A DNA stretch of 64,000 bases from Hymenobacter rubidus (GTDB lineage: Bacteria; Bacteroidota; Bacteroidia; Cytophagales; Hymenobacteraceae): contig NZ_JAERQF010000012.1 of NCBI RefSeq assembly GCF_016734815.1, positions 1 through 64,000 on the forward strand. Reading direction: 5' to 3'. The translations under genes and the position numbers were made by a program. Below the pieces are notes generated by a model. The model ran no database searches. It saw only the letters and a list, made by a program, of their open reading frames with translations, and was not told where the DNA came from. This document shows, piece after piece, positions 1-8,443 of this stretch. Every line of letters starts with the position of its first letter. Positions within the stretch are counted from its first letter, which is position 1.

Positions 1-1
1 A

Positions 2-75
2 GGACCTTATCCCGTCAGAACAACGCCTATTCTGACGTGATAAGGTCCTTCGCTGCGCTCAGGATGACAGACGTG
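2..75. repeat. Palindromic REP element (GGACCTTATC family), copy 1
   Basis: Two arms, AGGACCTTATC-CGTCAGAA and TTCTGACG-GATAAGGTCCT, form a long hairpin. They are followed by the tail TTCGCTGCGCTCAGGATGACA. The same arms and tail recur at 41384-41481, where the tail is present on both sides in inverted orientation. This is an intergenic dispersed repeat of the type common in Bacteroidota genomes; no coding role is visible. Confidence 0.75.
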
Positions 76-102
76 TAGGCAAATCAGACTTTCTAAACAG
101 CT

Positions 103-537
103 TCAATAATAAAACACTTCCTGTGCTATGCCTCCGACAAATTCGGTACGCCCAATCATTTTCCCGCTTTCACTCCATAGTGTTTCTACCCCGTGCCGCA
201 GCCCGCTGCGGATGTGGGCGTAAAGCGTGTTGGAGTATAGTTTACCCGAATGGTAGTATATCCGAACTGAACCGCTGACGCTGTCTCGAAACGAGACCTC
301 AATGCGTCGAAAATAAGCTTGCCCCTCGGGAACTTGTTCTCCTTCATTATCGAGATAGATGTTCACTTTGTGCGGCTCATTAATGATGCGTTCCGACGCC
401 AGCATTGCTGCCGAAAGGCCGCTAATTCTTGGGAAAGAGCCAGCAGTCAGCGTGTCCCGCTGGGCTGCACTCAACCGCGGCACCAACAGGACCGCCCCGA
501 CCAAAACGCACCCCTTCACCCGACAAAATGACACCAT
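103..537 (-). CDS. Small secreted protein with MORN-like C-terminus
   Basis: A 144-residue protein starting at an ATG, 10 bp downstream of alaS on the same strand, so it may share the alaS transcript. The N-terminus has a hydrophobic stretch (about residues 10-25, CVLVGAVLLVPRLSAAQ) that looks like a Sec signal peptide ending at AAQ. The C-terminal half (IYYHSGKLYSNTLYA, LRHGVETLWSESGKMIGRTEF) has the alternating G-K and W-x-G-x-L pattern of MORN-variant or YwqK-type repeats, which form small antiparallel beta strands. No enzymatic motif is visible. The reading frame and signal peptide are seen directly; the MORN assignment is inference; the function is unknown. Confidence 0.6.
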   Translation of the reverse strand: MVSFCRVKGCVLVGAVLLVPRLSAAQRDTLTAGSFPRISGLSAAMLASERIINEPHKVNIYLDNEGEQVPEGQAYFRRIEVSFRDSVSGSVRIYYHSGKLYSNTLYAHIRSGLRHGVETLWSESGKMIGRTEFVGGIAQEVFYY

Positions 538-546
538 AGCTCCATT

Positions 547-3225
547 CTATAACAATGATACCAACCCCTCCGCCTTCGCAATGGCCGCCGCCAGCCCGGC
601 CACGTTCTTGCCGCCGGCCGTGGCAAAAAACGGCTGCCCGCCGCCGCCACCCTGGATTTCCTTGGCCAGTTCGCGCACCAGCGTGCTGGCGTTGAGCTTG
701 CCAGCTTTGGCAATTTCGTCGTCCAGCATCACGGCCAGCTGCGGCTTGCCGTCGATTTCGGCGCCCAGCACAGCTACCAGATTCGGCACGGCTTGGCGCA
801 GGTTGAAGGCCAGGGTTTTTAGCGCGTCGGCGCTGCTGGCCTGCACCTGGGCGGCCAGGAAGCGCACGCCGTTCAGGTCCTTCACCTGGCCGATGAGTTG
901 GTCTTTCTGCTGGTTGATGCTTTGCTGGGCGAACTGCTCGATTTGCTTGCGCAGGTTGGCAATTTCCTCGTTTTGCTTTTCAATGCTGGTGATGAGGTGC
1001 TGGGGGTTGCCCAGCGTCTCGCGCACCTGGGCCAGCAGGTCGAGCTGCTGGTCAACGTAGGCTTCGGCCGCGCCGGCCGTCACGGCTTCGATGCGGCGCA
1101 CGCCCGCGCCCACGGCGCTTTCGGCCGTGATTTTGAGGTAGCCGATGCTGCCCGTGTTCTGCACGTGCAAGCCGCCGCACAGCTCCACCGAGTAGTCCTT
1201 ATCGAAGGTGATGACGCGCACGAAGTCGCCGTACTTCTCGCCGAACAAGGCCATGGCGCCCAGGTTCTTAGCCTCGGCAATGGGCACGTTGCGGCGCTCG
1301 TCGAGCGGAATTTGCTGGCGGATACGCTCGTTCACCAGCTGCTCAATCTCGCGCAACTGCTCATCGGTCACTTTGGTGAAGTGCGAGAAGTCGAAGCGCA
1401 GCAGCTTGTCGTTCACCAGCGAGCCTTTTTGCTGCACGTGGGCGCCCAGCACCTGGCGCAGGGCGGCTTGCAGCAAGTGCGTGGCCGTGTGATTGTTCTT
1501 AATAAGGGCACGGCGGGCAGCATCGGGCCGGGCCAGGAACTCAGCTTCCAAATCCTGCGGCAAATCCAGCGTGGTGTGGATGATGAGGTCGTTTTCCTTC
1601 TTGGTGTCAATCACGCGCACCTTGCTCAGGGGCGACTCCAGGTAGCCGGTGTCGCCAATCTGGCCCCCGCTTTCGGCGTAGAACGGGGTTTGGTCGAACA
1701 CCAGCTGGTACTCGGCTTTGCCCTTTTTGTCGACTTTGCGGTAGCGCAGCAGGCGGGCCGTGGCTTCGTCCTGGTCGTAGCCCACAAACACGTTCGGGGC
1801 ATCCGTTTCATTCACGGTCACCCAGTCGCTTTGCTCGGTGTCCTGGGCGTTGCGGCTGCGGCTCTTCTGTTGCTCCAGCTCCTTTTTGAAGCCTTCCTCG
1901 TCCACGCTCAGGCCCTTTTCGCGGGCGATAAGAGCGGTGAGGTCGAGCGGGAAGCCGAAGGTATCGGACAGCTCAAACGCGGTTTTGCCGTCGATGATGC
2001 CGCCGTTGGCGCGGGTGGTTTCCTCCAGGGCGTCGAGGCGGCGCAGGCCGGTTTCCAGCGTTTTCAGGAAGGCAATTTCCTCTTCCTCAATCACGCGCTG
2101 CACGAAGGCCGTCTGGGCTTTTAACTCGGGGAAGATGCCGGCCATCTGCTCGGCCAGCACCGGCACCAGCTTATAGAGGAAGGGCTGCTTCTGATTGAGC
2201 GACGAGAAAGCGTAGCGCACGGCGCGGCGCAGGATGCGGCGGATGACGTAGCCGGCCTTCACGTTGCTCGGCAGCTGGCCGTCGGCAATGGTGAAGGCGA
2301 TGGTGCGGATGTGGTCGGCAATCACGCGGATGGCGATGTCCGTTTTCTCGTTTTCCGTGGTGGGCTGGTCGGTCACTTTAGCGGGCGCGGTGCCGTGGTA
2401 CTCCTTGCCCACTTCCTTGGCAATGAACTGAATGAGCGGCTGGAACACATCGGTATCGTAGTTCGACTTCACGCCCGACACAGCCATCATCAGGCGTTCG
2501 AAGCCCATGCCGGTGTCTACGCTCTGCTCGGGCAGCTTGATGAGGGACTTGTCGGCCAGGCGCTGGAATTCCATGAACACGTTGTTCCAAATTTCCACCA
2601 CCTGCGGGTGGTCGGCGTTCACCAGCTCGCGGCCCGGTTTGGCGGCGCGCTCCTCCTCGGAGCGCAGGTCGATGTGGATTTCGGTGCAGGGGCCGCAGGG
2701 GCCGGTGTCGCCCATCTCCCAGAAGTTGTCCTTCTTATTGCCGGGCAAAATCCGGTCGTCGGTGGTGTATTTACGCCACAGGTTCTGGGTTTCGGTGTCG
2801 GCGGCGGTGCCATCCTTTTGGTCGCCCTCGAAGTAGGTGACATAGAGCCGGTCTTTTTCCAGCTTAAACACCTCGGTCAGCAGCTCCCAGGCCCAGGCAA
2901 TGGCGTCGGTTTTGAAATAGTCGCCGAACGACCAGTTGCCCAGCATCTCGAACATGGTGTGGTGGTAGGTGTCGTAGCCTACTTCCTCCAGGTCGTTGTG
3001 CTTGCCGCTCACGCGCAGGCACTTCTGGGTATCGGCAATGCGCTTGTAGGGCGCGGGCTTGTTGCCCAGAAAATAGTCCTTAAACGGGGCCATGCCCGAG
3101 TTGATGAACAGCAGCGTAGGGTCGTCCTTCACCACAATCGGGGCCGAGGGCACGATGTGGTGGCCTTTAGAAGCGAAGAAATCGAGGAATTGCTGGCGGA
3201 CAGCGGAAGCGGTGGGGAGTGACAT
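547..3225 (-). CDS. alaS: Alanine--tRNA ligase
   Basis: Class II aminoacyl-tRNA synthetase that charges tRNA-Ala and edits Ser/Gly mischarging in the cytoplasm; 892 residues, usual for the family. The catalytic core near the N-terminus shows FINSGMAPFKDYFLG, CLRVSGKHNDLEEVG and HHTMFEMLGNWSFGDYF. The editing domain carries the zinc-site HTATHLL and CGGLHVQNTG (HxxxH and CxxxH) motifs. The C-Ala domain ends with a glycine-rich GGGGGQPFFATAGGK. The frame stays open far upstream, but ATG 3225 (MSLPTASAVRQQFLDFF) is chosen because family homology begins there and longer forms would run into the divergent MerR gene. A TAnnTTTG motif on the minus strand at 3342-3349 may be its promoter. Confidence 0.97.
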   Translation of the reverse strand: MSLPTASAVRQQFLDFFASKGHHIVPSAPIVVKDDPTLLFINSGMAPFKDYFLGNKPAPYKRIADTQKCLRVSGKHNDLEEVGYDTYHHTMFEMLGNWSFGDYFKTDAIAWAWELLTEVFKLEKDRLYVTYFEGDQKDGTAADTETQNLWRKYTTDDRILPGNKKDNFWEMGDTGPCGPCTEIHIDLRSEEERAAKPGRELVNADHPQVVEIWNNVFMEFQRLADKSLIKLPEQSVDTGMGFERLMMAVSGVKSNYDTDVFQPLIQFIAKEVGKEYHGTAPAKVTDQPTTENEKTDIAIRVIADHIRTIAFTIADGQLPSNVKAGYVIRRILRRAVRYAFSSLNQKQPFLYKLVPVLAEQMAGIFPELKAQTAFVQRVIEEEEIAFLKTLETGLRRLDALEETTRANGGIIDGKTAFELSDTFGFPLDLTALIAREKGLSVDEEGFKKELEQQKSRSRNAQDTEQSDWVTVNETDAPNVFVGYDQDEATARLLRYRKVDKKGKAEYQLVFDQTPFYAESGGQIGDTGYLESPLSKVRVIDTKKENDLIIHTTLDLPQDLEAEFLARPDAARRALIKNNHTATHLLQAALRQVLGAHVQQKGSLVNDKLLRFDFSHFTKVTDEQLREIEQLVNERIRQQIPLDERRNVPIAEAKNLGAMALFGEKYGDFVRVITFDKDYSVELCGGLHVQNTGSIGYLKITAESAVGAGVRRIEAVTAGAAEAYVDQQLDLLAQVRETLGNPQHLITSIEKQNEEIANLRKQIEQFAQQSINQQKDQLIGQVKDLNGVRFLAAQVQASSADALKTLAFNLRQAVPNLVAVLGAEIDGKPQLAVMLDDEIAKAGKLNASTLVRELAKEIQGGGGGQPFFATAGGKNVAGLAAAIAKAEGLVSLL

Positions 3226-3341
3226 GAAGCGAGGCGCCAACCCGGAGTTGGCGAATGATGAGAAACCGTTGGATATTCTCCACCAAATAAGCCCGCCACT
3301 GCGCATAGCTGCGAATTTTAGGCTACTTTTCGGAGTATTTG

Positions 3342-3349
3342 CAAAGGTA
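3342..3349 (-). promoter_or_regulatory. Possible -7 box of the alaS promoter
   Basis: On the minus strand this reads TACCTTTG, an exact match to the Bacteroidota -7 consensus TAnnTTTG, about 115 bp upstream of the alaS start. I see no convincing TTTG -33 box at the expected distance, so support is partial. It lies only 5 bp from the start codon of the divergent MerR gene. Confidence 0.35.
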
Positions 3350-3354
3350 GCCCC

Positions 3355-3717
3355 ATGCCCTATAAAGAGCGCAGCATCGAAAAACAATACTTCACCATTG
3401 GCGAAGTGGCCGCCCAGTTCAAGGTGGCCGAGTCGCTGGTGCGCTTCTGGGAAACCGAGTTTGAGGAGTTGCGCCCGCGCCGCAGCAAGAAAGGCAACCG
3501 CCTCTACACCCCGCAGGACATTGAGGTGTTTCGCACCATTTACCACCTGGTGAAGGAGCGCGGCTACACCATCCCCGGTGCCCGCGACATGCTCAAGCAA
3601 AAGGGCCCGCAGCTCAAGGAAAAAATTGACGTGGTGCAGAGCCTGGAGAAAGTCCGCGCGTTTCTGGTAAGCTTGAAGAAGGAGGTGGAGGCGGCGGGGA
3701 AGGCGGACCCGGAATAA
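3355..3717 (+). CDS. MerR family transcriptional regulator
   Basis: A 120-residue DNA-binding protein transcribed divergently from alaS. The N-terminal winged helix-turn-helix is clear at residues 12-50 (YFTIGEVAAQFKVAESLVRFWE, then RRSKKGNRLYTPQDIEVF), followed by a MerR dimerisation helix (about 85-112). The C-terminus is short, with no effector-binding domain and no Cys cluster for metal sensing, so the ligand cannot be read. Small MerR proteins of this type beside alaS are common in Bacteroidota. Whether it controls alaS is not shown by the sequence. Confidence 0.88.
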   Translation: MPYKERSIEKQYFTIGEVAAQFKVAESLVRFWETEFEELRPRRSKKGNRLYTPQDIEVFRTIYHLVKERGYTIPGARDMLKQKGPQLKEKIDVVQSLEKVRAFLVSLKKEVEAAGKADPE

Positions 3718-3721
3718 GTGG

Positions 3722-3826
3722 CCGGCCCCGCTCCCGTGGAGGGGAGAGCCAGACGATTTTTGAATGCAAATTTTACACGCGCCGCCGTGGCTCCCCGCTC
3801 TTTTGGAGAGGGACCGGGGGTGAGGT
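3722..3826. repeat. Intergenic repeat of the LTPGPSPKERG type
   Basis: The gap between the MerR gene and dprA contains CTCCCGTGGAGGGGAGAG, then GCTCTTTTGGAGAGGGACCGGGGGTGAGG. The minus strand of the latter would translate to LTPGPSPKERG, a spurious peptide often seen from intergenic repeats in Bacteroidota annotations. This is recall of a pattern, not a search; no gene is called here. Confidence 0.45.
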
Positions 3827-3832
3827 TACCCA

Positions 3833-4957
3833 ATGAACGATACCCTCTTCCACGAGCTCGCCCTCACGCTTCTACCCGGCATCGGCCCCCAGCTAACGCG
3901 GCAGCTGATGAGCTACGGCGGCTCGGCCAAAAACGTGCTGATGATGCCGCCCGGCAAGCTGCGCCGCATTCCGGGTGTGGGCGAAGCCACCGTCAAAGTC
4001 ATCAGCGGCCAGGACCGGGAAAGCGCGTTTCGCAAGGCCGAGGCAGATTTAAAAAAAGCGGAAAAGGACGGCGTGGAAATCATTTTCTACACCAGCAAAC
4101 GCTTCCCCAGCCGCCTCAAGCTGATTCCCGATGCGCCCGTAATGCTCTATTATAAAGGCACCGCCGACCTGAATGCGCTCAAAACCGTGGCCCTGGTGGG
4201 CACGCGCAAAAACACCGATTACGGCCGCGAGCAAACCGAGCGCATCGTGCAAGGCCTGGTGCCGCACCGGCCGCTGGTGGTGAGTGGCCTGGCCTACGGC
4301 ATCGACATCATCGCGCACCGCGCGGCCCTGCAGGAAGGCCTGGAAACCGTGGGCGTGATGGCTACGGGCCTGGATAGAATTTACCCCCACACCCACCAGA
4401 AAACGGCCGAAAAAATGCGCGAGCAGGGCGGCCTGCTCACCGAGTTTCCCTTCGGCACGCCGCCCGACCGCTACAACTTCCCGGCCCGCAACCGCATCAT
4501 CGCCGGCCTTTCGGATGGCACCGTGGTGGTGGAAGCCGCGATAAAAGGCGGCGCCCTCATTACGGCCGAGCTGGCCCTGAGCTACGACCGCGACGTGCTG
4601 GCCGTGCCCGGCAACCTGGGCTCGCCGGCCTCCGAAGGCTGCAATGCCCTTATCAAGAGCAACAAGGCCGCCATGTACACCGAGCCGCTGGATTTGGAGC
4701 AGCTGCTCAACTGGGACGCGGCCCTGCACCAGTCGGGCAAATTCAAGCCCGTTCCCTCCTATGCGGCCGATGATTTCACGGCCGACGAATTTGCACTGAT
4801 AACCGTGCTGGCTGCCGCGCCCGGCCGCGAGCTGCACATGGACGACCTTGCCTGGAAAGCCCAGATTGCCATTTACGCCGTGGCCTCGCTGCTGCTGGGG
4901 CTGGAGTTCCGGGGCGTGGTGCGGGCGCTGCCGGGGAAGAAGTTTGCACTTATCTGA
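3833..4957 (+). CDS. dprA: DNA-processing protein DprA
   Basis: A 374-residue DprA/Smf protein, which loads RecA on incoming single-stranded DNA during natural transformation. Residues 1-65 form a helix-hairpin-helix-like region (LALTLLPGIGPQLTRQLM, LRRIPGVGEATVKVI). The Rossmann-fold core follows with VALVGTRKNTDYGREQ, VVSGLAYGIDIIAHRAAL, GGLLTEFPFGTPPDRYNFPARNRIIAGLSDG (split here by family motifs FPARNRIIAGLS and EFPFG) and VVVEAAIKGGALITAELAL. The C-terminal 60 residues form the DprA winged helix. It is followed closely by the aminotransferase gene on the same strand. I saw no other competence gene in the window. Confidence 0.95.
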   Translation: MNDTLFHELALTLLPGIGPQLTRQLMSYGGSAKNVLMMPPGKLRRIPGVGEATVKVISGQDRESAFRKAEADLKKAEKDGVEIIFYTSKRFPSRLKLIPDAPVMLYYKGTADLNALKTVALVGTRKNTDYGREQTERIVQGLVPHRPLVVSGLAYGIDIIAHRAALQEGLETVGVMATGLDRIYPHTHQKTAEKMREQGGLLTEFPFGTPPDRYNFPARNRIIAGLSDGTVVVEAAIKGGALITAELALSYDRDVLAVPGNLGSPASEGCNALIKSNKAAMYTEPLDLEQLLNWDAALHQSGKFKPVPSYAADDFTADEFALITVLAAAPGRELHMDDLAWKAQIAIYAVASLLLGLEFRGVVRALPGKKFALI

Positions 4958-5006
4958 CCCACGGAATGGTCGAATTAACTGGATTTTGAAACCGGACGGT
5001 ATCAGC

Positions 5007-5822
5007 ATGGCAAGGCTACTGTACAACGGGGAGATGCTTGCGGATGAAAGCATTCGCCTTTCCCTGCCCAACCGCGGCCTGGCCTTCGGCGACGGCTTTT
5101 TTGAAACCCTGGTTTTCACGGCCGGCCGCCTGCGTCTCGTGGCCGACCACCACGCCCGCATGCGGCAGGCCGCCGCCGCCTGTTACCTCACGCTTCCCGC
5201 CGCCCTGGCCACGCCCGCAGCCTTGGAAACAACCCTAGCTGGACTGGCCCGCGCCAACGGCTTCTCCGCCGCCCGCCTGCGCCTGCAGCTTTGGCGAGCC
5301 GGAGGCGGCCGCTACACCCCCCTCACCGATGCCGTTGAATGGCTGGCCACAGCCGAGCCCTTCGTTGCTGATAATTCGCCCATTGAAAACGCCGATTTTG
5401 CACGGCAAACCCATTCCGTTCACTCCCCGGTGAGCTTTTGCAAGGGACCGCAGGCGTGGATATACGTGCGGGCCGCCCATGAGCGGCAGCAGCGCAGGCT
5501 CGATGAAATCGTCCTCTGCGATGCGGTGGGGCACGTGGCCGAGGCTGGGGCCGCTGCTATTTTTTGGGTTAAAAACAAGGTACTTTTTACTCCGTCACTG
5601 CCCAGCGGCTGCGTGGCGGGGGTACGCCGGGCGCAGGTGCTGCGGGCCGCACGGGCGGCGGGCGTAGCATGCCGGGAAGGGCTGTTCGAACAAAAAGAGT
5701 TGTTGGCGGCCGAGGCGGTTTTCACGGCCAACGTAGCTTCGGTGCGGCCGGTGCTGGCCGTCGGCAGCACGAAGTTTCAGGCCCGCATTCCCGCATTTAT
5801 TGCAGCGCAAACCCCTGCGTAA
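5007..5822 (+). CDS. Aminotransferase class IV family protein
   Basis: A 271-residue PLP fold-type IV protein of the branched-chain aminotransferase / D-amino-acid aminotransferase / aminodeoxychorismate lyase superfamily. Family features: N-terminal NRGLAFGDGFFETLVF, the long DHHARMR helix, and a central FCKGPQAWIYVRAAHERQQ. In this last segment the PLP lysine would be expected within a K-x-L-x-Y-like context. The later segment VGHVAEAGAAAIFWVK corresponds to the E-x-x-x-x-N PLP-phosphate loop. A C-terminal FTANVASVRPVLAVG is also typical. The start at ATG 5007 is 49 bp after dprA and gives a normal family length. PabC-like activity in folate synthesis is possible, but the substrate cannot be read with confidence. 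Confidence 0.82.
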   Translation: MARLLYNGEMLADESIRLSLPNRGLAFGDGFFETLVFTAGRLRLVADHHARMRQAAAACYLTLPAALATPAALETTLAGLARANGFSAARLRLQLWRAGGGRYTPLTDAVEWLATAEPFVADNSPIENADFARQTHSVHSPVSFCKGPQAWIYVRAAHERQQRRLDEIVLCDAVGHVAEAGAAAIFWVKNKVLFTPSLPSGCVAGVRRAQVLRAARAAGVACREGLFEQKELLAAEAVFTANVASVRPVLAVGSTKFQARIPAFIAAQTPA

Positions 5823-6366
5823 CCGTCACCGTGTCCGAAGCAATGGCTGAAGGCGCAAAGCGCATTTGGGAGACCACCCGGATTACTTCTTCCTCCAAAG
5901 CCGCTTCGGCTGCAGGCGAAGGCGCATCAATCGACGCGGCCGCTTCGTCGAGCACCCGGCGGGTGATGCGCACAGCTCCCACGGTGCCCATCGGCCAACA
6001 CCGTCAGCAATGCCCACACGTGGCCCCCTACGCCGGCCCGCAAAGACGTGACAGGGTAACTGGTGTGCTGCTGCTGAAACCGGTAATAGTCGCCGCGGAC
6101 CTGCGAGCGCGCCGGCTCTGCCGCATGTCAGAAACGAGGAAAAACCGGCGAATCAATCGGCAGCACGGCGGGGCTAGCGGCCGGTTTCTTCATGGTTGGC
6201 GAAACTGCTTTTCGCGCCGGCCGCGGCAAAGTCGCCGCAACCGGTCCCTGTACCCGCACCGGCATCCCCGGCGCCGCGTACACTTCGCCGCGCGGCTGGG
6301 CCGCAACGCCAAACGGAGCACCTGAACCAGCGAGAAACGCAGTCAAAACAACCGTTAAGGATTTCA
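5797..6366 (-). pseudogene. Frameshifted TonB C-terminal-domain protein
   Basis: Three minus-strand pieces in different frames together resemble the intact neighbour at 6521-7159. An N-terminal signal-like segment (MKSLTVVLTAFLAGSGAPFGVAAQ) runs from about 6366 to a stop near 6128. A middle piece in another frame (about 5990-6100) reads RAGVGGHVWALLTVLADG, matching LQAGVGGTLYALLTVLPDG of the neighbour. A third piece in a third frame reads GTVGAVRITRRVLDEAA to VVSQMRFAPSAI, matching the last TonB-type strands. At least two frame changes are needed, so this is a decayed copy, or a gene with sequencing errors. It overlaps the 3' end of the aminotransferase gene by about 26 bp. Confidence 0.7.
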
Positions 6367-6520
6367 TATGGTTGAGACAAACGGGCACAAACGTTGTAAT
6401 TGCCGGCTAAAGCTCCGGGAATTTTCTAACTCAAAATGCGGCTATATTATTGCCAGAAATGTCCGTCGCTGCCGGGTGGTTGGGGTAAAGGGGCAGTCAG
6501 CATCACCCTGCATTTTCTTG

Positions 6521-7159
6521 CTACGGCCCAAACCGGTAGAAAATGGTCACGGTATCGACGGCGCTGCGGGTGCCGGCATCGGTGACATCCGTTACCTCGA
6601 TGCCGTCGTTGCTTTCCACGCTTTCGGTTTGGTCGGTGATGTCGGTAATCTCGGCGGCGATGTCTGTGCTTGCGGGGATGGCGGTGCTATCGGTGTCGGT
6701 GCGCGGAAGGGCGGGCTTGAAGCGCAGCTGCCATGCTACCCGCTGCAGCTCGGCGTCAAGCGCCATCACCGCTTTTACGGGCGGCGCGCCGGCCCCCAAG
6801 TCGCGCCGCGTGATGGAAATGCCGCCCACGCGGCCATCGGGCAGCACGGTGAGCAAGGCGTAGAGGGTGCCTCCCACCCCTGCTTGAAGGGCCAGAGCGG
6901 GGTACTGAATGAAATGACGGAAGTACTGACTGAACACCTCCGTGGCGTCCATCCGCTCGGCCGAATCGGCTAGTTGCCAGAAGCGTGGCAGCAAGGGCAG
7001 CACGCCCGTGGGCGCAGCTGGCCCCGCCTGCTGCCCGTCCCGGGCTGTTTTTGCTCGGTTGCCCCTGGGCCCGGCCTTGACGGCCCTTTGTGCGCTAGCC
7101 TCGCCAGTCGCTACCACCCCCAGCACAACCAAAATCAAATAAAAAACCCGACGCCACAT
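6521..7159 (-). CDS. TonB-like C-terminal domain secreted protein
   Basis: A 212-residue protein starting at ATG 7159, with an N-terminal signal or anchor segment (VFYLILVVLGVVATGEASAQ). The segment at about 70-150 (AGVGGTLYALLTVLPDGRVGGIS, then ELQRVAWQLRFKPAL) matches the TonB C-terminal fold, where a VxPdGrV strand is followed by a helix and an xxWxFxPA strand. Between that and the last strand (VDTVTIFYRF) lies an insert of about 45 residues made of repeated T-D and E-I-T-D units, which is not usual. TonB domains contact TonB-dependent receptors in the periplasm. There is no ExbB/D nearby, so the role is unknown. It is the intact paralogue of the pseudogene downstream. Confidence 0.72.
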   Translation of the reverse strand: MWRRVFYLILVVLGVVATGEASAQRAVKAGPRGNRAKTARDGQQAGPAAPTGVLPLLPRFWQLADSAERMDATEVFSQYFRHFIQYPALALQAGVGGTLYALLTVLPDGRVGGISITRRDLGAGAPPVKAVMALDAELQRVAWQLRFKPALPRTDTDSTAIPASTDIAAEITDITDQTESVESNDGIEVTDVTDAGTRSAVDTVTIFYRFGP

Positions 7160-7227
7160 CACTTATTCTTCCTTAAAAGGGCCTTGGCCATCAAGCCGGC
7201 CCGGCCGGTGAGGAATGGCTGTTGGCG

Positions 7228-8022
7228 CTACACCGCCACCGGCGCTTTTATCGCGGGCCAGGGCTCGTAGTGTTCCAGCTTGAAATCCTCGTACGTGAAC
7301 CCGAAAATATCCGTTACCTCCGGGTTGATGCGCATCTGCGGGAGCGAGCGGGGCTCGCGCTCCAGCTGCAGGCGCGCCTGCTCCAGGTGGTTGCTGTAGA
7401 GGTGGGTGTCGCCGCCCGTCCAGATGAATTCGCCGGGCTGCAGGCCCGTCACCTGGGCCACCATCAGGGTGAGCAGCGCGTAGCTGGCAATGTTGAAGGG
7501 CACGCCCAGAAACACGTCGGCCGAGCGCTGGTAGAGCTGGCAGGAGAGCTTGCCGTCGGCCACGTAAAACTGAAACAGGGCGTGGCAGGGCTGCAATTTC
7601 ATCTCGGGCAGCTCGGCCACGTTCCAGGCCGAAACGAGGATGCGGCGCGAGTCGGGCTGGGTCCTGAGCTGCTGGATAATCTGGCTGATTTGGTCGATGT
7701 GGCCGCCGTGGCCATCGGGCCAGGAGCGCCACTGGTGGCCGTACACGGGGCCGAGGTCGCCATTTTCATCAGCCCACTCGTCCCAGATTTTCACGCCGTG
7801 CTCCTTGAGATAGGCAATGTTGGTGTCGCCCCGCAAAAACCACAGCAGCTCGTGAATGATGCTCTTCAAATGCACTTTTTTGGTGGTCACCAACGGGAAC
7901 CCATCGGCCAGATTAAACCGCATCTGCGGGCCGAAGATGGACAGAGTACCGGTACCCGTGCGGTCAGTTTTCACGGTGCCGGTGTCAAGAATTTGGCGGA
8001 GGAGGTCCAGGTATTGGCGCAT
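7228..8022 (-). CDS. thyA: Thymidylate synthase
   Basis: A 264-residue ThyA that converts dUMP and methylene-tetrahydrofolate to dTMP and dihydrofolate. The length equals that of the classical enzyme when ATG 8022 is used; an upstream ATG adds eight residues outside the family core. Key motifs: nucleophile Cys146 in [12 protein letters not shown], the phosphate-binding [42 protein letters not shown] with the dUMP-binding Asn, and the C-terminal IKAPVAV. No dihydrofolate reductase gene is adjacent. The upstream region carries two palindromic repeats. Confidence 0.97.
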   Translation of the reverse strand: MRQYLDLLRQILDTGTVKTDRTGTGTLSIFGPQMRFNLADGFPLVTTKKVHLKSIIHELLWFLRGDTNIAYLKEHGVKIWDEWADENGDLGPVYGHQWRSWPDGHGGHIDQISQIIQQLRTQPDSRRILVSAWNVAELPEMKLQPCHALFQFYVADGKLSCQLYQRSADVFLGVPFNIASYALLTLMVAQVTGLQPGEFIWTGGDTHLYSNHLEQARLQLEREPRSLPQMRINPEVTDIFGFTYEDFKLEHYEPWPAIKAPVAV

Positions 8023-8096
8023 GGGGTGGAGGTAAATGTCTCCCAAAAATACTGAATCAGGGGACCTCTTTCATTCAGCAGTTATTTAGGCCGTCG

Positions 8097-8213
8097 GTTC
8101 CGCTCGGTCCGACGCCGTAGGCGTCCGACCGGTTGCCGCCCGAACGAGGCGCCAACGGCCGGTGACCGACGACCGGTCGGACGCCTACACCGTCGGACCA
8201 GCAAGCGAGGAAC
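8097..8213. repeat. Long inverted repeat upstream of thyA
   Basis: Left arm about 8097-8133 (GTTCCGCTCGGTCCGACGCC and onward to GACCGGT) pairs with right arm about 8172-8213 (ACCGGTCGGACGCCTAC to AGCGAGGAAC) with few mismatches. This gives a GC-rich cruciform-capable element of about 117 bp. It lies immediately before a second, unrelated palindromic element at 8218-8364. Together they fill most of the gap of about 360 bp between thyA and the terminator at 8380; I see no gene in that gap. Confidence 0.7.
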
Positions 8214-8217
8214 TTCC

Positions 8218-8364
8218 TAGAGCGGTTTTGGGGTCGGTATACAGTCGATGGAAGTAGCGCGAACTGTGTAGTTCGCGTCTCTGCACAGATTGTAAACGTT
8301 GAAACGGCGCGGGCACGCGAACTACAAAGTTCGCGCTACTTCCATCGACTCCGAAACCGCTCTA
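8218..8364. repeat. Palindromic mobile-like element (AGAGCGG family), copy 1
   Basis: An element of about 147 bp with near-perfect inverted ends: TAGAGCGGTTTTGGGGTCGG at the left and CGACTCCGAAACCGCTCTA at the right. A second nested pair of arms is GAAGTAGCGCGAACT and GTTCGCGCTACTTCC. A second copy of the same design lies inside the DUF2809 gene at 13629-13773. Both copies are bounded by TA dinucleotides. No coding capacity is visible. It resembles a MITE or REP-type non-autonomous element; the mobilising enzyme is not in this window. Confidence 0.8.
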
Positions 8365-8379
8365 AAGAGCTTCATAGCC

Positions 8380-8411
8380 AAAAAGCCGCCTCATTGCTGA
8401 AGCGGCTTTTT
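8380..8411. terminator. Bidirectional intrinsic terminator
   Basis: AAAAAGCCGC, a 12-nt loop, then GCGGCTTTTT: a perfect stem with A and T tracts on the two sides. It can stop transcription from the small minus-strand gene at 8444-8641. Confidence 0.85.
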
Positions 8412-8443
8412 AATTCTCAAGCGGCGGCCGAAGCCAGCCGAAA

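Noticed and set aside
3226-3600. In-frame N-terminal extension of alaS of 125 codons
   Set aside because: It overlaps the divergent MerR gene, has no similarity to alanyl-tRNA synthetases, and the enzyme has full length from ATG 3225.
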